Shown: positions 12,420-23,879 of the stretch, in pieces
Layout: every line of letters starts with the position of its first letter
Position numbering within the stretch: the first letter of the stretch is position 1
Source of the DNA: Pardosa pseudoannulata
Lineage: Eukaryota > Arthropoda > Arachnida > Araneae > Lycosidae
NCBI GenBank assembly: GCA_032207245.1
Contig: CM063502.1
Span: forward strand, 116,876,697-116,940,696
Length of the DNA stretch: 64,000 nt
Reading direction: 5' to 3'
Notes under the pieces: generated by a model
Told to the model about the DNA's origin: nothing
What the model saw: the letters and a program-made list of their open reading frames with translations, nothing else
Databases searched by the model: none
Made by a program: the position numbers and the translations under genes

Positions 12420-13070
12420 TTTCTTACGCAATTGGGTTCCTGCTCTCAGGGGTTTGTCGTAAAGTTGTCTTTCCCCTTCAGGAAAATAAGCCAATTTCTA
12501 AAGTTTGCAACATGAAATATTGGTATCAAGTTTCAGCTGTATATAACTGTTCTCGTTAAGGTATATTGTTAGATCGTTTCACCAAGGGATCTTAAAAAAG
12601 TTGTATTACAACAGAAGGAATGAATGTTGGTTTCTTAGACGTTGCATAGCAGCTGTGTGATAATAAAGATATAGATTTCTATCATTAGCTGTATAATTAA
12701 AATATAGTTATAATTTCTTTTTTACTCAGTTTCTAGTAAGAGTGAAACATGGATTTACTTATTGCTACAAAGTTCTCCGTCGTACTTTTAGAAATAAACA
12801 CTAAGAGATTGGTCTCCTGATCTTATCCTTACTTTTCCGTAAAGACCTGCCTCTTCAGGAAAATAAATTAATTTTTGAAGTTTACAGGTTGGAAAATGGA
12901 TGAGTGTTGTCATTAAACTGTATTTAAAATTCTTATTTCTACTAAGACATCTTGAAAAAAGTAGTGTTTCTACAAAATGATTGTGTGTTAGCATCTTAGC
13001 AGTTACATAGTAGCTGGGATAAATAAATATATAGTTTTTTTCCATTAACAGCATGAATAAACTGCAACTA
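12420..13070. repeat. Diverged tandem duplication, period about 376 bp
   Basis: CTTCAGGAAAATAA occurs at about 12477 and again at about 12853. Both are followed by AATTT(C/T)T(A/G)AAGTTT, later by a CATCTTGAAAAAAG/GATCTTAAAAAAG block, and by CATAG(C/T)AGCTG(T/G)G. Spacing is constant, so these are two diverged copies of one unit. No coding frame is shared. Confidence 0.6.
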
Positions 13071-13451
13071 TTTTTTTATTAAACCAGTTGTCAGAAATTG
13101 TGTATCGTATATTTATTTATTACGAACAGTTTCGTTGTCGTAATTTTAAAGAAGAAAGATTGCTAATGAATTGGAACAATTATCACACAGTTCTTTATTA
13201 AAAATTCTCTTTACCTGGAAATAAAAAAGAATAATCTAAGTTTCCTACGCGATATTATAGTATCATATTTTAATTGAGTTCTCATGATCTCATTGAATTT
13301 TATCGAGTAATGCATAGTCAAAGCTCCAGTATTATGGACATTCCCCTTTTCCTTCCCCAACTGCGCTACTTTGAATTTAGCTATTTGAAATTTGAGAGTT
13401 GACCAACATTCGAGTGGCTGGTTTGTTTGGAGCGTTAGCAACATCTAATAA

Positions 13452-13592
13452 TTTGCAACCTGAAAGATAACTAGCTCGGGATCTACAGCTTAAAACCAAT
13501 TCCGAACGACTGCAAATTCCAATATCTGTAGTGAGCATCTACAAATTCTGGTAACGAAAGGAAAGCGCTCTACCCATTCAGCCATCATATGA
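13452..13592 (-). mobile_element. SINE family 1, old diverged copy
   Basis: On the minus strand it reads in the order of the family: GATGGCTGAATGGGTAGAGCG (A-box-like) near 13590, CCAGAATTTGTAGATG, GTCGTTCGGAATTGG, TAAGCTGTAGATCCCGAGC and a TTGCAAA end near 13452. It is heavily mutated. Confidence 0.65.
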
Positions 13593-13950
13593 TCAAAAAT
13601 GTAAGTGAATGTGTTATCAAGATATATATAATCGGTAAAAAAGAGAGCAGTCATTAAAAATGCAATAGACAACATGAAAATAGTCGAAGTTCTACGATAA
13701 TCATACCAATAATGAATTTCGTTAAAGAACAGCTGCATAACGAGTAATAAAATATAAACGGATGTATTTTCGCCTATCAAAATTCCATAACTACTTTATT
13801 CGAAATTTTTTCGCAAGAAGTGAGCATGTGTGATTTTTTTTTGTTTCGCTTGGTGTATGTTTTTATTATTTCTAGTTTCTGTAAAAATTTATAGAAATTC
13901 ACTTATTGATTTCTATACGTTTGTTTCCAATTAATGATTCCCTAAGTCTT

Positions 13951-14278
13951 TTAACACGTTGAATGCCACCGCAATTTTCGGAAATCTGGCCTAAAATGAC
14001 AATTTGATTTAATCACAGTATATTATCCTTATAATAATTTATTATTAATAATTATATTTTTTGTTCGTTTTTTAATAAATTTTCTGTTTATGCAAGCCAG
14101 CATTGATTTTTTGTTCTTTTACCAGAAGCCATCTATCGATATTTGCTCTGATATACTATGAGTTTATTCGTAGCTGCACAAAAAGGGCAAGTAAACACAG
14201 CACGAGATAATTCGTAGTTGCGTCCTAAAAAAGAACGTAATCTACGAGTTATCTCTTAGTTGGCAGCTAACGTGTTAA
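13951..14278. mobile_element. TTAA-flanked MITE, piggyBac-like (328 bp)
   Basis: It begins TTAACACGTTGAATGCCACC and ends, on the complement, TTAACACGTTAGCTGCCAAC. That gives a TTAA duplication and an imperfect terminal inverted repeat starting CACGTT. A subterminal imperfect palindrome lies at about 14204-14255 (GAGATAATTCGTAGTTGCGT / ACGTAATCTACGAGTTATCTC). TTAA target duplication is typical of the piggyBac superfamily. No transposase remains. Confidence 0.7.
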
Positions 14279-15320
14279 TCATCTTGAACTATTCATCTAT
14301 ACATTGGTATTTCTCTAGGTCTGGTGTTTTCTTTTAGGAGTCTACTAGACTCCATCTTCTCTACATGGCCAAGCCATTGGACTCTTCTTTTTATCTCAGT
14401 GAAAATATCTAACTTTATGTAGATTTCATATAAAGATTTTTGAACATATTCGCTTGAATAAATTATAAAGGAGGATAAAATGTAGTTATTCCATTAAAAA
14501 AAAAGAGCATTCATAATATATTAAATTTGACCAGATGAAACATCAAACTAGTACTAAAATTGATAAAAAGGACCTCGAAAGCTCCTCTTAACATTTTTCG
14601 AACTCAAATATCATTTAGTGAAATCCCTCATCCTAAAAGAAAATCCTCCAACCCAAAGGTTCATTGCATCGAAACTAGGACTGTCTTCTGCCAGTAAGTA
14701 GTCAAGTTTTATATGAAAAGAACTTCAATAAAGTTTAGGTTTGCATGAACAAAGTCTCCATTCATATTTCTAAGAAAAATGCCACTTATTTGATAAAAAA
14801 AAACTAAAACAACAGAACGGAAGTGTATCCCATTTGAAACCCATTACAGCCTAGTGTCCCACTTAAGTGTCAGTTAAAAAACAGTATGTACAATTTTTAT
14901 GTTTTCTCTGAACGAGTTTTCCTTTTCAGCGAAGGCAAATGGCAGTCCTACAAACAATGGCCTAAATTTTCGAATGTCTGATATTATTTATAATTTTGTC
15001 ATTTGGGTCGACATTTTATGATTTTTCTAGCCCCAAACATAAATTTACATTTTTTGGCATTTACATCAACTGAAATCAAGACAAATAGCTTTATTTATTT
15101 GTTTTGGTTTGATAAAACAGATCAAGTAAATAGGACAAGTAAAAAAAAATTGTATTATCAGAAAAAGCATTTTAAACGCCATTAGATGAATTAAGTTATT
15201 TAAAATATTTAAATTATTTTAGCATGCAATCCGTACACCTCTGACTTCCAAACAATTTGACCTGTATAAAGAATTCCCAGAGTTGACGGAATCACCATGA
15301 AAAATTTTGTGACGATAAAC

Positions 15321-16224
15321 CTAGCCATTTAGGAATGCATAGTGAACTTGCATACGTACCCACAAAGGGTTTTATGTACAAAAAGGATTTTATTTATATA
15401 TCACGCATACTGAAACATCATCTGTATAAATGATGTTTCAGTATATGTGATAATATAAATGGCTGAATAGTCATGAAGTTTCGTTACTGCATGGAGGGAT
15501 TTATAGCTGTAAAAATGTTAAAAAAAAGTTTGGACAACTCTTTTCTTACTACCAAGCAATATATATGTCTAAATCTTTTAAAGTATGTATTCTCATTTTC
15601 TTAATTTATTATTAGTATTATTTTCTAGCCATTTAGGAATGCATAGTGAACTTGCATACGTACCCACAAAGGGTTTTATGTACAAAAAGGATTTTATTTA
15701 TATATCACGCATACTGAAACATCATCTGTATAAATGATGTTTCAGTATATGTGATAATATAAATGGCTGAATAGTCATGAAGTTTCGTTACTGCATGGAG
15801 AGCATTTATAGCTGTAAAAATGTTAAAAAAATATTTGGACAACTCTTTTCTTACTACCAAGCAATATATATTTCTAAATCTTTTAAAATATGTATTCTCA
15901 TTTTCTTAATTTATTTTTAGTATTATTTTCTAGCCATTTAGGAATGCATAGTGAACTGTTACGTACCCACAAAGGGTTTTATGTACAAAAAGGATTTTAT
16001 TTATATCACGCATACTGAAACATCATCTGTATAAAAGATGTTTCAGTATATGTGATAATATAAATGGCTGAATAGTCATGAAGTTCGTTACATGGAGGCA
16101 TATAGCTGTAAAAATGTTAAAAAAATATTTGGACAACTCTTTTCTTACTACCAAGCAATATATATTTCTAAATCTTTTAAAATATGTATTCTCATTTTCT
16201 TAATTTATTTTTAGTATTATTTTC
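15321..16224. repeat. Three tandem copies of a 300 bp unit
   Basis: Units 15321-15624, 15625-15929 and 15930-16224 each start CTAGCCATTTAGGAATGCAT and end TTAGTATTATTTTC. Each holds a perfect or near-perfect hairpin of ACTGAAACATCAT...ATGATGTTTCAGT. Units 2 and 3 share variants that unit 1 lacks (for example ATATTTGGAC and ATATTTCTAAATC). Unit 3 has several small deletions. Confidence 0.95.
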
Positions 16225-18049
16225 TTCCTCCTATTTAGCTGCCTTACTGTTTTCTCAATTTGTAACTACATTATAAACTAAAGTATATCAGCACTAAATT
16301 TATTTATTTTAAAGAAGTTTCTTGAAAAGTGAAGGATTTTCAAAGAAATTTAGCCGAAAACTATGTTCTTCTAAATTTTGTTAAATCACAATATTTCGTA
16401 ATCATTTTATCTTAAATTGTGGTCTCATTAGTTGTACAAAGGAAATCGTTGTTAACTAAACTTAAAGAAATATCGAGATTTCATACAAAGTGTGATATGT
16501 TTCAAAAAGTACAAATCTTTTAGTTCATAACAAGTAAATATATTGGTTAAAAGTTGTACAAAGAATTGTGAAATATGTTAATTAGTGTTTGTTATATGAT
16601 GTGTTGCATGTTTGCAAATTTTTACCATCATTTAGGAAAAAATATCTGTATTTTTAAAACTAATAACAGTTTTAATGAAGCAGCGTTTCAATTCTTACTT
16701 TTATAACCTATTTTACTTTTAAAACGTGGGTTTTCCATAGAAATTTTAAACAATTTTTTTTAAAGTTCCTGGAAGTCTTAGTTAAAAGTATTCCTTTTTT
16801 AATTAATCATAAATATTTGAAAATTAATAAAATTACAAAATATGTGAAATAATTGTAAGAGCTGTCTCAACTCTTAAAAAATTATGGAATTCTTCTTCTA
16901 TTACAATAAAATATAGAACATCACTATAGTAGAAAAATTTAAAATTGTATGATATTTTACTATTTTATTACAGTTGTATTATTTTTACAATGAATGAATA
17001 CTGTAGATAATTAAAAACTTAAGCTATTTTCAGTAGTTAATTAGACATAACTTTATTCTACTTTTAATTTTGTTCAAATTTTAATGAATTTTTGAACTTT
17101 TTTATGTAAAAATTATTTAAAAATATCTGATATATTTAAGGTCTATGTCAACTCTTATACAATAAGGAAATTATATGTTTAACTGATTATAGTAAAATGT
17201 AGAACAATTACTGCAGACGAATTTAAAGTTATATGTTATATCCCCATCTTTAATGACTGGGTAATGAAAGGGTTCAGTTGACTTATCAAGTATCTCAATT
17301 TTAGATCTAAAAATGTTGCTATAAAACTAAATGTATGAGATAAAATTGATTTGTGAGATTCAAATGAGAATTTCAAAAACTTAACGATACACAGTTGAAA
17401 TGAGTTGTAACAGATTTATTAACACATATATAAAGTAAAACATATTTTTGATAATTTGACACAGATATTTTATCCAAAAACAATTGATATTGAGCTATTT
17501 TTTATGACAAATTGCATAAATTGCGCAACTACAAATATTAATATTGTAATTCTAGTTTCTGAGAGTTTCGTTTTTTTTTTTAAACTTCATTTTATTTTAG
17601 AAATAGTATGACAAAAAATGCCTTCTCACTCTGATGCATTATCTTGGCCATAATAAATATTAATAAAATAAGGCTGAATAACTTAATTTTTAGGCTGTTT
17701 GAAATACTTTGTTTTTTTTAAAGTAAAAAAGATCATTCAAGGTAGGTATATTTCTTTTTTATACATTCCGTGCTCTTGGACACCGACGCATAGACATAAT
17801 GAACTGTTTGATGCTTTTTTAAATTTGTATAAACGATTATGCATATTCTGTAAACGAAACACATATTTACTCTTCGCATTATGCACTGAAAATATAATAT
17901 TGATAAAGAAAGAGGTCATCGAAGGAACTAATGACCTTTATAAAATAAAGAAACTATACACTAATGATTATTTCAAATAAATTGCCAAGAATATGCTTGA
18001 AAGAGTGATAAGAAAACCGTTACAGAAAATAAAGCATTAGCATTCAAAA
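16225..18049. other. AT-rich stretch, nothing recognised
   Basis: About 1.8 kb with no coding domain, repeat boundary or RNA gene that I can support. The frame at 17699-17980 is low-complexity and unmatched. Confidence 0.5.
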
Positions 18050-18685
18050 TTAACCCTTTGTTTCTCACAACAGTATAATATCTCAACATCAACAAATTTC
18101 ACACCTGGATACTTTTATTGACAATACATGTATTTTTAACTCAATTAAAATAGAAAAGAAAGAAAAATTTTATTACAGTTAACATATCTTGTATCAATTT
18201 ATTTAAACAATTACATTTTTCTATATCAATTATATAACTACTTATTTCATGTTAGTTTTTACTTTGTTTTCCACCTCCTATAATTTTTCTGTCGAAACAT
18301 GAAAAGATAATTCGAAAGAAATAAAATAGGGAATATAAGATATTGCGGATTTAAAGTTTCATGCTTTGTTTGATATTTATGGAGGTATAGTTCGTAATCC
18401 TAGAATAAATTTACTTGTATTCACTTTAAATAATTTTTTTAAAAGTGATATCAAAGTTCATATTAGGGAATAAATATATATTAATAAAATCCATAATTGA
18501 GATAGATGGAATGGTGAATTCTTAAGAATTTGGGGTTTCTGTAAACAAAAGTTCTTTTCTATTGAAAATATACTATTTTATTTTCATAGAGTAAAAAATA
18601 TTCATATTTTTATGAAAATATCAACCTTTTTCTTTCTTTTTTTTTTGAAAAAAAAAAAAACAGGAGACTAGAGACAAAGGGTTAA
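18050..18685. mobile_element. TTAA-flanked MITE, piggyBac-like (636 bp)
   Basis: The left end reads TTAACCCTTTGTTTCTCAC. The right end on the complement reads TTAACCCTTTGTCTCTAG. That gives a TTAA duplication plus an inverted repeat CCCTTTGTyTCT. The interior is AT-rich, without coding content. Its ends differ from both the 13951 element and the 34-61 kb family. Confidence 0.75.
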
Positions 18686-19348
18686 TAGTATTTTAAATAT
18701 TACATAGATAAGTGAACTAAATTAAACAGGTATCAATAAAATATATGAAATTTTTGCAAAAATCATACAATGAAATAAAAGCACTTATTAATTTAACAGA
18801 ACTAAGATCCCGAAATGAAACACGTACTTAATACTTTGCTTCATACTGTCACCGTTTATAGACACAAAACAGTGTTTCATATTACAGATATTTCGAAAAT
18901 CCTAAACAGCATTTAGTGTGTAATTAAGTAAATGTGATATAAAAAGACATCACCCGATTGTAGAGCTACAAAACTCATAAGCTCTTTTAGCAAAAATGCT
19001 AACTTCATTGTTACTTAGAAAAAGCAAATACAGTAGTAACATCATGAAAAGTAAATTAAACGAAATGCTAAAACTAATAACTAAGTATGGTAAATAAATA
19101 TTGCTTGCCTTGTTTTTTCACTAACATCATATTGACAGGTGTTCTAATACATATTTTACATCGATCTAGATTCTGAATTAGTCTAATTTTATATATCATG
19201 GAATGTTTGTGTATGAGTGAGACTTTGCAATTCAAATCAACTATGACACTTACACATGCGCAATAGCTATGAACCACCAAGTTAAATAATTTTGCTGTCA
19301 CAAGAAGAGGAGAAAACTTAAATCACTTCTAAATAATTTTCCATATTA

Positions 19349-20073
19349 CAGTGGTATTCAATATATATGTGTCGCGACCCCATTTGCAGTAGCTAAAATT
19401 TACCTTGAGGTTACAAGATGGATAAAAAAATTGTAAATAAATTTCTTTGAATACAAATACATCAGTAAAGCGGCTTTTAAGACTCAAATTGAGCAAAATA
19501 AAGCCAGAAATATCATTACTTATATATGTACTTATATATAATAAACAATCTCATAGGTCTGATTAAAATGTATATGTTTGGTAATTTTTTTAATCTGAAT
19601 CTTTGCTTAAGTTCCTACTTGTTATCATCCATTTTTTAATTTTAATTTGCATATGACACCTACTGCTAGTCGATTTATATGCTATATATTTGGTTACTTC
19701 AGAGTTGATTTACAGTTTATTGTACTTATTTTGAGATTTATACTTGTTTTGTATGAAGTAAAAAAAGTAAATTAACATCTTTCTGATTTTAAATATTATC
19801 TACTACTAGTTTTTGCGTAGTAATAATTAGAATAATGATTATTTTAATTTTTGATTTACCATGTTACTTGCAATTAATTGTACTTGTTTTGAACTAATAC
19901 TTGTTTGTCATGAATTTAAAAAAGTAAATTGGCATTTTTCTGATTTTAAGTACTACATACTTCTATTTTTTGTGCAGTAAGAATTAGATTATTGATTATT
20001 TGAAATTTTGTGTCGGCATGTTAATTTCATGTCTTCCAGGAGGTCACACTCTCAAAAAGTTTGAATACCACTG
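19349..20073. mobile_element. hAT-type non-autonomous element
   Basis: The terminal inverted repeats are exact for 14 bp over CAGTGGTATTCAA (left, 19349) and TTGAATACCACTG (right, to 20073). Just inside the left end is GTGTCGCGACCCC, a word common next to hAT ends. The flanking 8 bp CCATATTA (19341-19348) and TCATATTA (20074-20081) agree at 7 of 8 positions, as expected for a hAT target duplication. Internally two diverged copies of a roughly 160 bp segment follow each other (about 19715 and 19876). Confidence 0.8.
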
Positions 20074-21805
20074 TCATATTATATTACCAATAATACTCGC
20101 TCATATGGATTACGTGATATAAAAGAGAAAAGGTATAAATGAAAAAGTAAATAAACTCAATTATTAATATCGCTATACTAATAAAAATGTTGTTTAAACA
20201 CTTCGTGTTGAAAAAACATATATAATAAAGCCAAAATATTTCAACATAAATTCATAGTTTAAAAATCACTCAAGAAAAAAATAATAACAATAAAATTCCA
20301 GAACTGAACTTTCAATAAATTTCTACAAGTGCAGTTAACAATTTGTGAAATATCTAGTGCAAGAAAGAATGAGAAAATTGTTAATGTAAATAAGGTTTTC
20401 TCAATAAATTTTTCAAACATAAAACTTATTCTCCTTAAACATAATTTTAGAACCTGGAGAAAAAACACTATCGTGAATTGTTACAGACTAACAAAAAGAT
20501 TGATAAAACTGCAAAAATACATACATTTCAATGTAGATTATATATAAAGACATTCAACTTCTACTGTACATATATGAGAATGATTTAAAAATAATTCCTC
20601 CCTAGGAAACTTAAAATTCTAGAATAAGTAATATTCAAAGTCGGACGACTAACAACTACATAAATATTAATAACAATTGAACTATTTTAGGAATAATATG
20701 ACAACAAATATATTAATCTTTAAACTTTTACATCAACAGATTGTCATTATAAATCATTAAATTCGGCTTAACTTTGAAACAGAATCACTTAATTGTCATT
20801 TAAAAAACATTTTGCGCTCTACAGTTTTTCTTCCATATAGCTTTCTCCCATACATAAATTTTTGAAACAATTATTTTTCTACACAAATTAGGAATATAGT
20901 TTTTTTTGGCAGTTTATACTATTTCAACGATGAATATAAAGTTAAGATTATTTCTTTGAACAAATCTGATGTTTTGGTCATTATGCATATATAAATTACA
21001 AAATATAAAATTTTCCACAGAACAAATTTGAATAGGAATGCATTTATAAACAAATATATCGATATATTTATGTTCTATACACTATATATTAACCACTTAA
21101 ATACAAACATTTATTCTCTACAGTTTTTTTTCAGTAATAGTTTAGTCTCTAGATTTAAAATAATTTTACTTTTGATTTTGTTTCTTTAAATGTAACAATT
21201 TTTATATGCTAAAGCAAAATTGTGTAGGGAGAGATAACAGAATTTATTTGGCAATAAACTGCATAACTTGTAGATTAGCACCAAACTTCAAATAATAACA
21301 AAATTTTTTTTTTTGTAAAATTTCTCCAAACTTACCTAAAAAAGAGCAAAATTCACGAAATAAAATTTTGCATAGTCGTCAATGAAAAGAAAGTAGTTTG
21401 AGCAATGAACAAATAGTAATATCTGGACAAAAAGAGAGTAGGAAATTTCCAAAAGCACATTACACATTATTAATTAGATAAAGGGGCATAATACATTGCC
21501 TTCCAAACGTGTCTGAGATCATATGCTCTCAGAGATCCTAAACGTAGAATAGAAAGTGAATTCATCACACGACAGATATCACTATATTTGTGTAAATTTA
21601 TTAGTGAAATTTTAAGTTACGTCTTTCTCACGATTATGTTGTCTAATTATATTCCATAATGTTCTGAAGCTAACACGAACACGCCAAACTAGGTCTGTGC
21701 CTTAAATCTAAGGCTGTCTACTTCATGATTGCGCAAGTATAGAAGATACAATAAGCGCTTACATCATGTGTATACATGAGAAAATTAATGCTTTTCTCCT
21801 TATTA

Positions 21806-22589
21806 CAGTAAAACCTCGATACAACAATACTTAGGGGGATACAATGAAATCATCGGTATGGAGGGATATATCGTTATATGAAAGGACAATATAATTTCAA
21901 TTTAAAATTCTTTAATTACGGCTATCTTGATATGCTTATGACACAATTAGAGTATTTTTAAAGTATTAAATTATTAAATAGGGCCAAAGTATAGAAAATT
22001 GAAAAGAAAATACAGACAAGCAATAAATATCAACTTAAGTGTAAAACTTATATACTGAAAGAAATCCATTGTTTTGCTGTCTCTATTTTTCATTTATAAA
22101 TCAATTAACAAAGTATGAGAAGAGTCTAAAGCACGAAAACGATCATAACTTGGGGATGAAAGGTTAGAAAAAAATATCCGTAGAGGCCTAATAGATTGAA
22201 GTTTTTCAGGGGCTGTAAATAAAGGAGGATCTGTATTTTCATTACCAATAACATTATAATCATTTTCCTTTTCATCCAAGATTTCGGACAAAATATAGTC
22301 ACCCCTAACTCTTGGAGAAAAATATTATAACTTCATCAACAGTGGTTATAATTTCTTCCACGCCTTTCTCTCTCAATATTTGAAATCTTAAATACCGTTG
22401 CACGGAGATAGGGAAAAATGTTCATTCTTGAGTAAACAATCGTTTAACAGAGATTTGTTGTTACAAGAATATCTTTAAATCAAGGGGACATTATTATTAT
22501 AATGTATGTTAATTTTCCGGGTTCCAAAAATTTATCATTATAGAGGGATTTATTGTTGTATTGGATATCGTTGTAGCGAGATTTAACTG
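21806..22589 (-). mobile_element. pogo/Tigger-like transposon relic
   Basis: The left end reads CAGTAAAACCTCGATACAAC after a TA. The complement of the right end reads CAGTTAAATCTCGCTACAAC. These match the CAGT...CTCG.TA.AAC ends of pogo/Tigger elements. Inside, the minus-strand frame 22094-22291 includes NENTDPPLFTAPEKLQSIR, which resembles the C-terminal tail of Tigger/jerky transposases, where a (D/N)PP..TA.EA... segment precedes the end. Most of the transposase is missing. The element begins 232 bp beyond the stop codon of the transporter gene. Confidence 0.7.
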
Positions 22590-22820
22590 AAGTATTGTAT
22601 TACAGCAGCCGTAGACGCTGCAAGATGGAGCTTTTTTTTAAATGCTATTTCATATCGAACACTTCTTATAGTTTAAAACATCAACTTTCAAACATAGAAT
22701 ACGAAATTAAAAACCAAACATCTCAATCAAGATAAGCAGAATTTTCTTTTCATGATAAGCAGGGTTTCTTTGTTAAAACATTTATAGTAATCGTATTGCA
22801 GTAAACCAAAGTAAACTTCA

Positions 22821-23032
22821 TCATTGCTGCCTCGTTTCCTGTTGTTGTGGCTGATTCTCTGTAAATGAGGACTCCGTGTACTGTTGCTGCTCATTTAGAT
22901 TATTTTCAGAGTCATCGTATCGCATGCGGGAATAGTACCGAACGTGCTGTGTTGTCAAGCCTGTATCTTCTCCATCAGCAGCACCTTTCGTCGGGAAGCA
23001 TGCAGATACAATACTCATGAAACCTCCGGAAG
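22821..23032 (-). CDS. Transporter last exon: C-terminal tail and stop
   Basis: The acceptor TTTTAG is at 23033-23035 and the TGA at 22821-22823. The exon enters in phase 1 and finishes the split codon from 30713. It encodes 70 residues, SGGFMSIVSACFPTKGA... to a hydrophilic tail ending QQQETRQQ, rich in Gln, Glu and Ser. This fits a cytoplasmic C-terminus after the last helix. A SINE fragment (23093-23145) lies just upstream in the intron. A TTTATT (AATAAA on the minus strand) at about 22547 is inside the pogo relic and is one possible poly(A) signal. Confidence 0.85.
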
Positions 23033-23092
23033 CTAAAATGAAATTCAATATTAGTCTTTCGAATTTCAACAATTCTGAATTTAATGCGAGGC

Positions 23093-23145
23093 GTCCCTCG
23101 TGTGCACAAGAGTAGACCGTAGTTCCCAAGCCAAACCAAACCAAT
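23093..23145 (+). mobile_element. SINE family 1, 3' fragment
   Basis: CCCTCGTGTGCACAAGAGTAGACCGTAG followed by the characteristic (CCAAA)n tail, CCAAGCCAAACCAAACCAA. Confidence 0.7.
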
Positions 23146-23783
23146 AGGAGGCGTATTTTTAAATTGAGTACCATTTTGAAGGTTAAAGACACAAATGTAG
23201 CTTTTTATCAATTTTATTTTTACATGAAAGCCTGTACATGAAAGTATGTAATTTTTTGCATACTTTTCATAAACATCAAAGCATTTGTCGTACGGTAGAA
23301 CAAGCAGTTGATTTCCATTCTGATAGAATCTACTGCTTGGCTATGTATTGGCTAAACGCTTGGTTTTGTGCTCTCCTGTTCACTTTTTGGGTCACCAGCG
23401 TGAGACAGATGTAGATAATTTAAATGCTGTATCCCAGTTTTATAAAGGCCACATCTTGAGACTTGAGAAAACTCATAATAAATATGAAATCATAAAGCAT
23501 CTAGTCTCTCAAACACTCATTGTTTTTTTTTTTTTTGCTTCAGGTTTTCAGTAATAGCAAAATCTCTCTTTCTATCTTGCACATTCGGGTGGCTATCTGT
23601 AAAGGTTTTCTTCTTAGCTTTCTTTCTATCATTATTATCCCACATTTCATTGATCTGCCATGGAATTTGAGTCTCTTAACATGTATTAAGGAAATATTTT
23701 GCATTAAGGAAAAGTGAACATTATTAAGTGTTTACATAAATTATTAACTTAGATTTATGGAACTTCGTTTAACTATATATTAT

Positions 23784-23877
23784 TCAAATTCGGAATCGAC
23801 TATAAGCAGTAGGTCCCGGTCTCATCAGCCTTCGTGAGCAAAACAGAAGACCGTAGCTTTCCAAACCAAACCAAATC
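23784..23877 (+). mobile_element. SINE family 1, 3' half
   Basis: TCGGAATCGACTATAAGCAG, GTAGGTCCCGGTCTCATCAGCC, GAGCAAAACAGAAGACCGTAG and the tail CCAAACCAAACCAAA. Confidence 0.75.
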
Positions 23878-23879
23878 TA

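Noticed and set aside
15321..16224. CRISPR-like array
   Set aside because: Only three long (300 bp) near-identical units without unique spacers, in a eukaryotic genome. A simple tandem duplication.
22975..23211. Minus-strand frame overlapping the last transporter exon
   Set aside because: A different frame crossing the splice acceptor and a SINE fragment. It is a shadow of the real exon.
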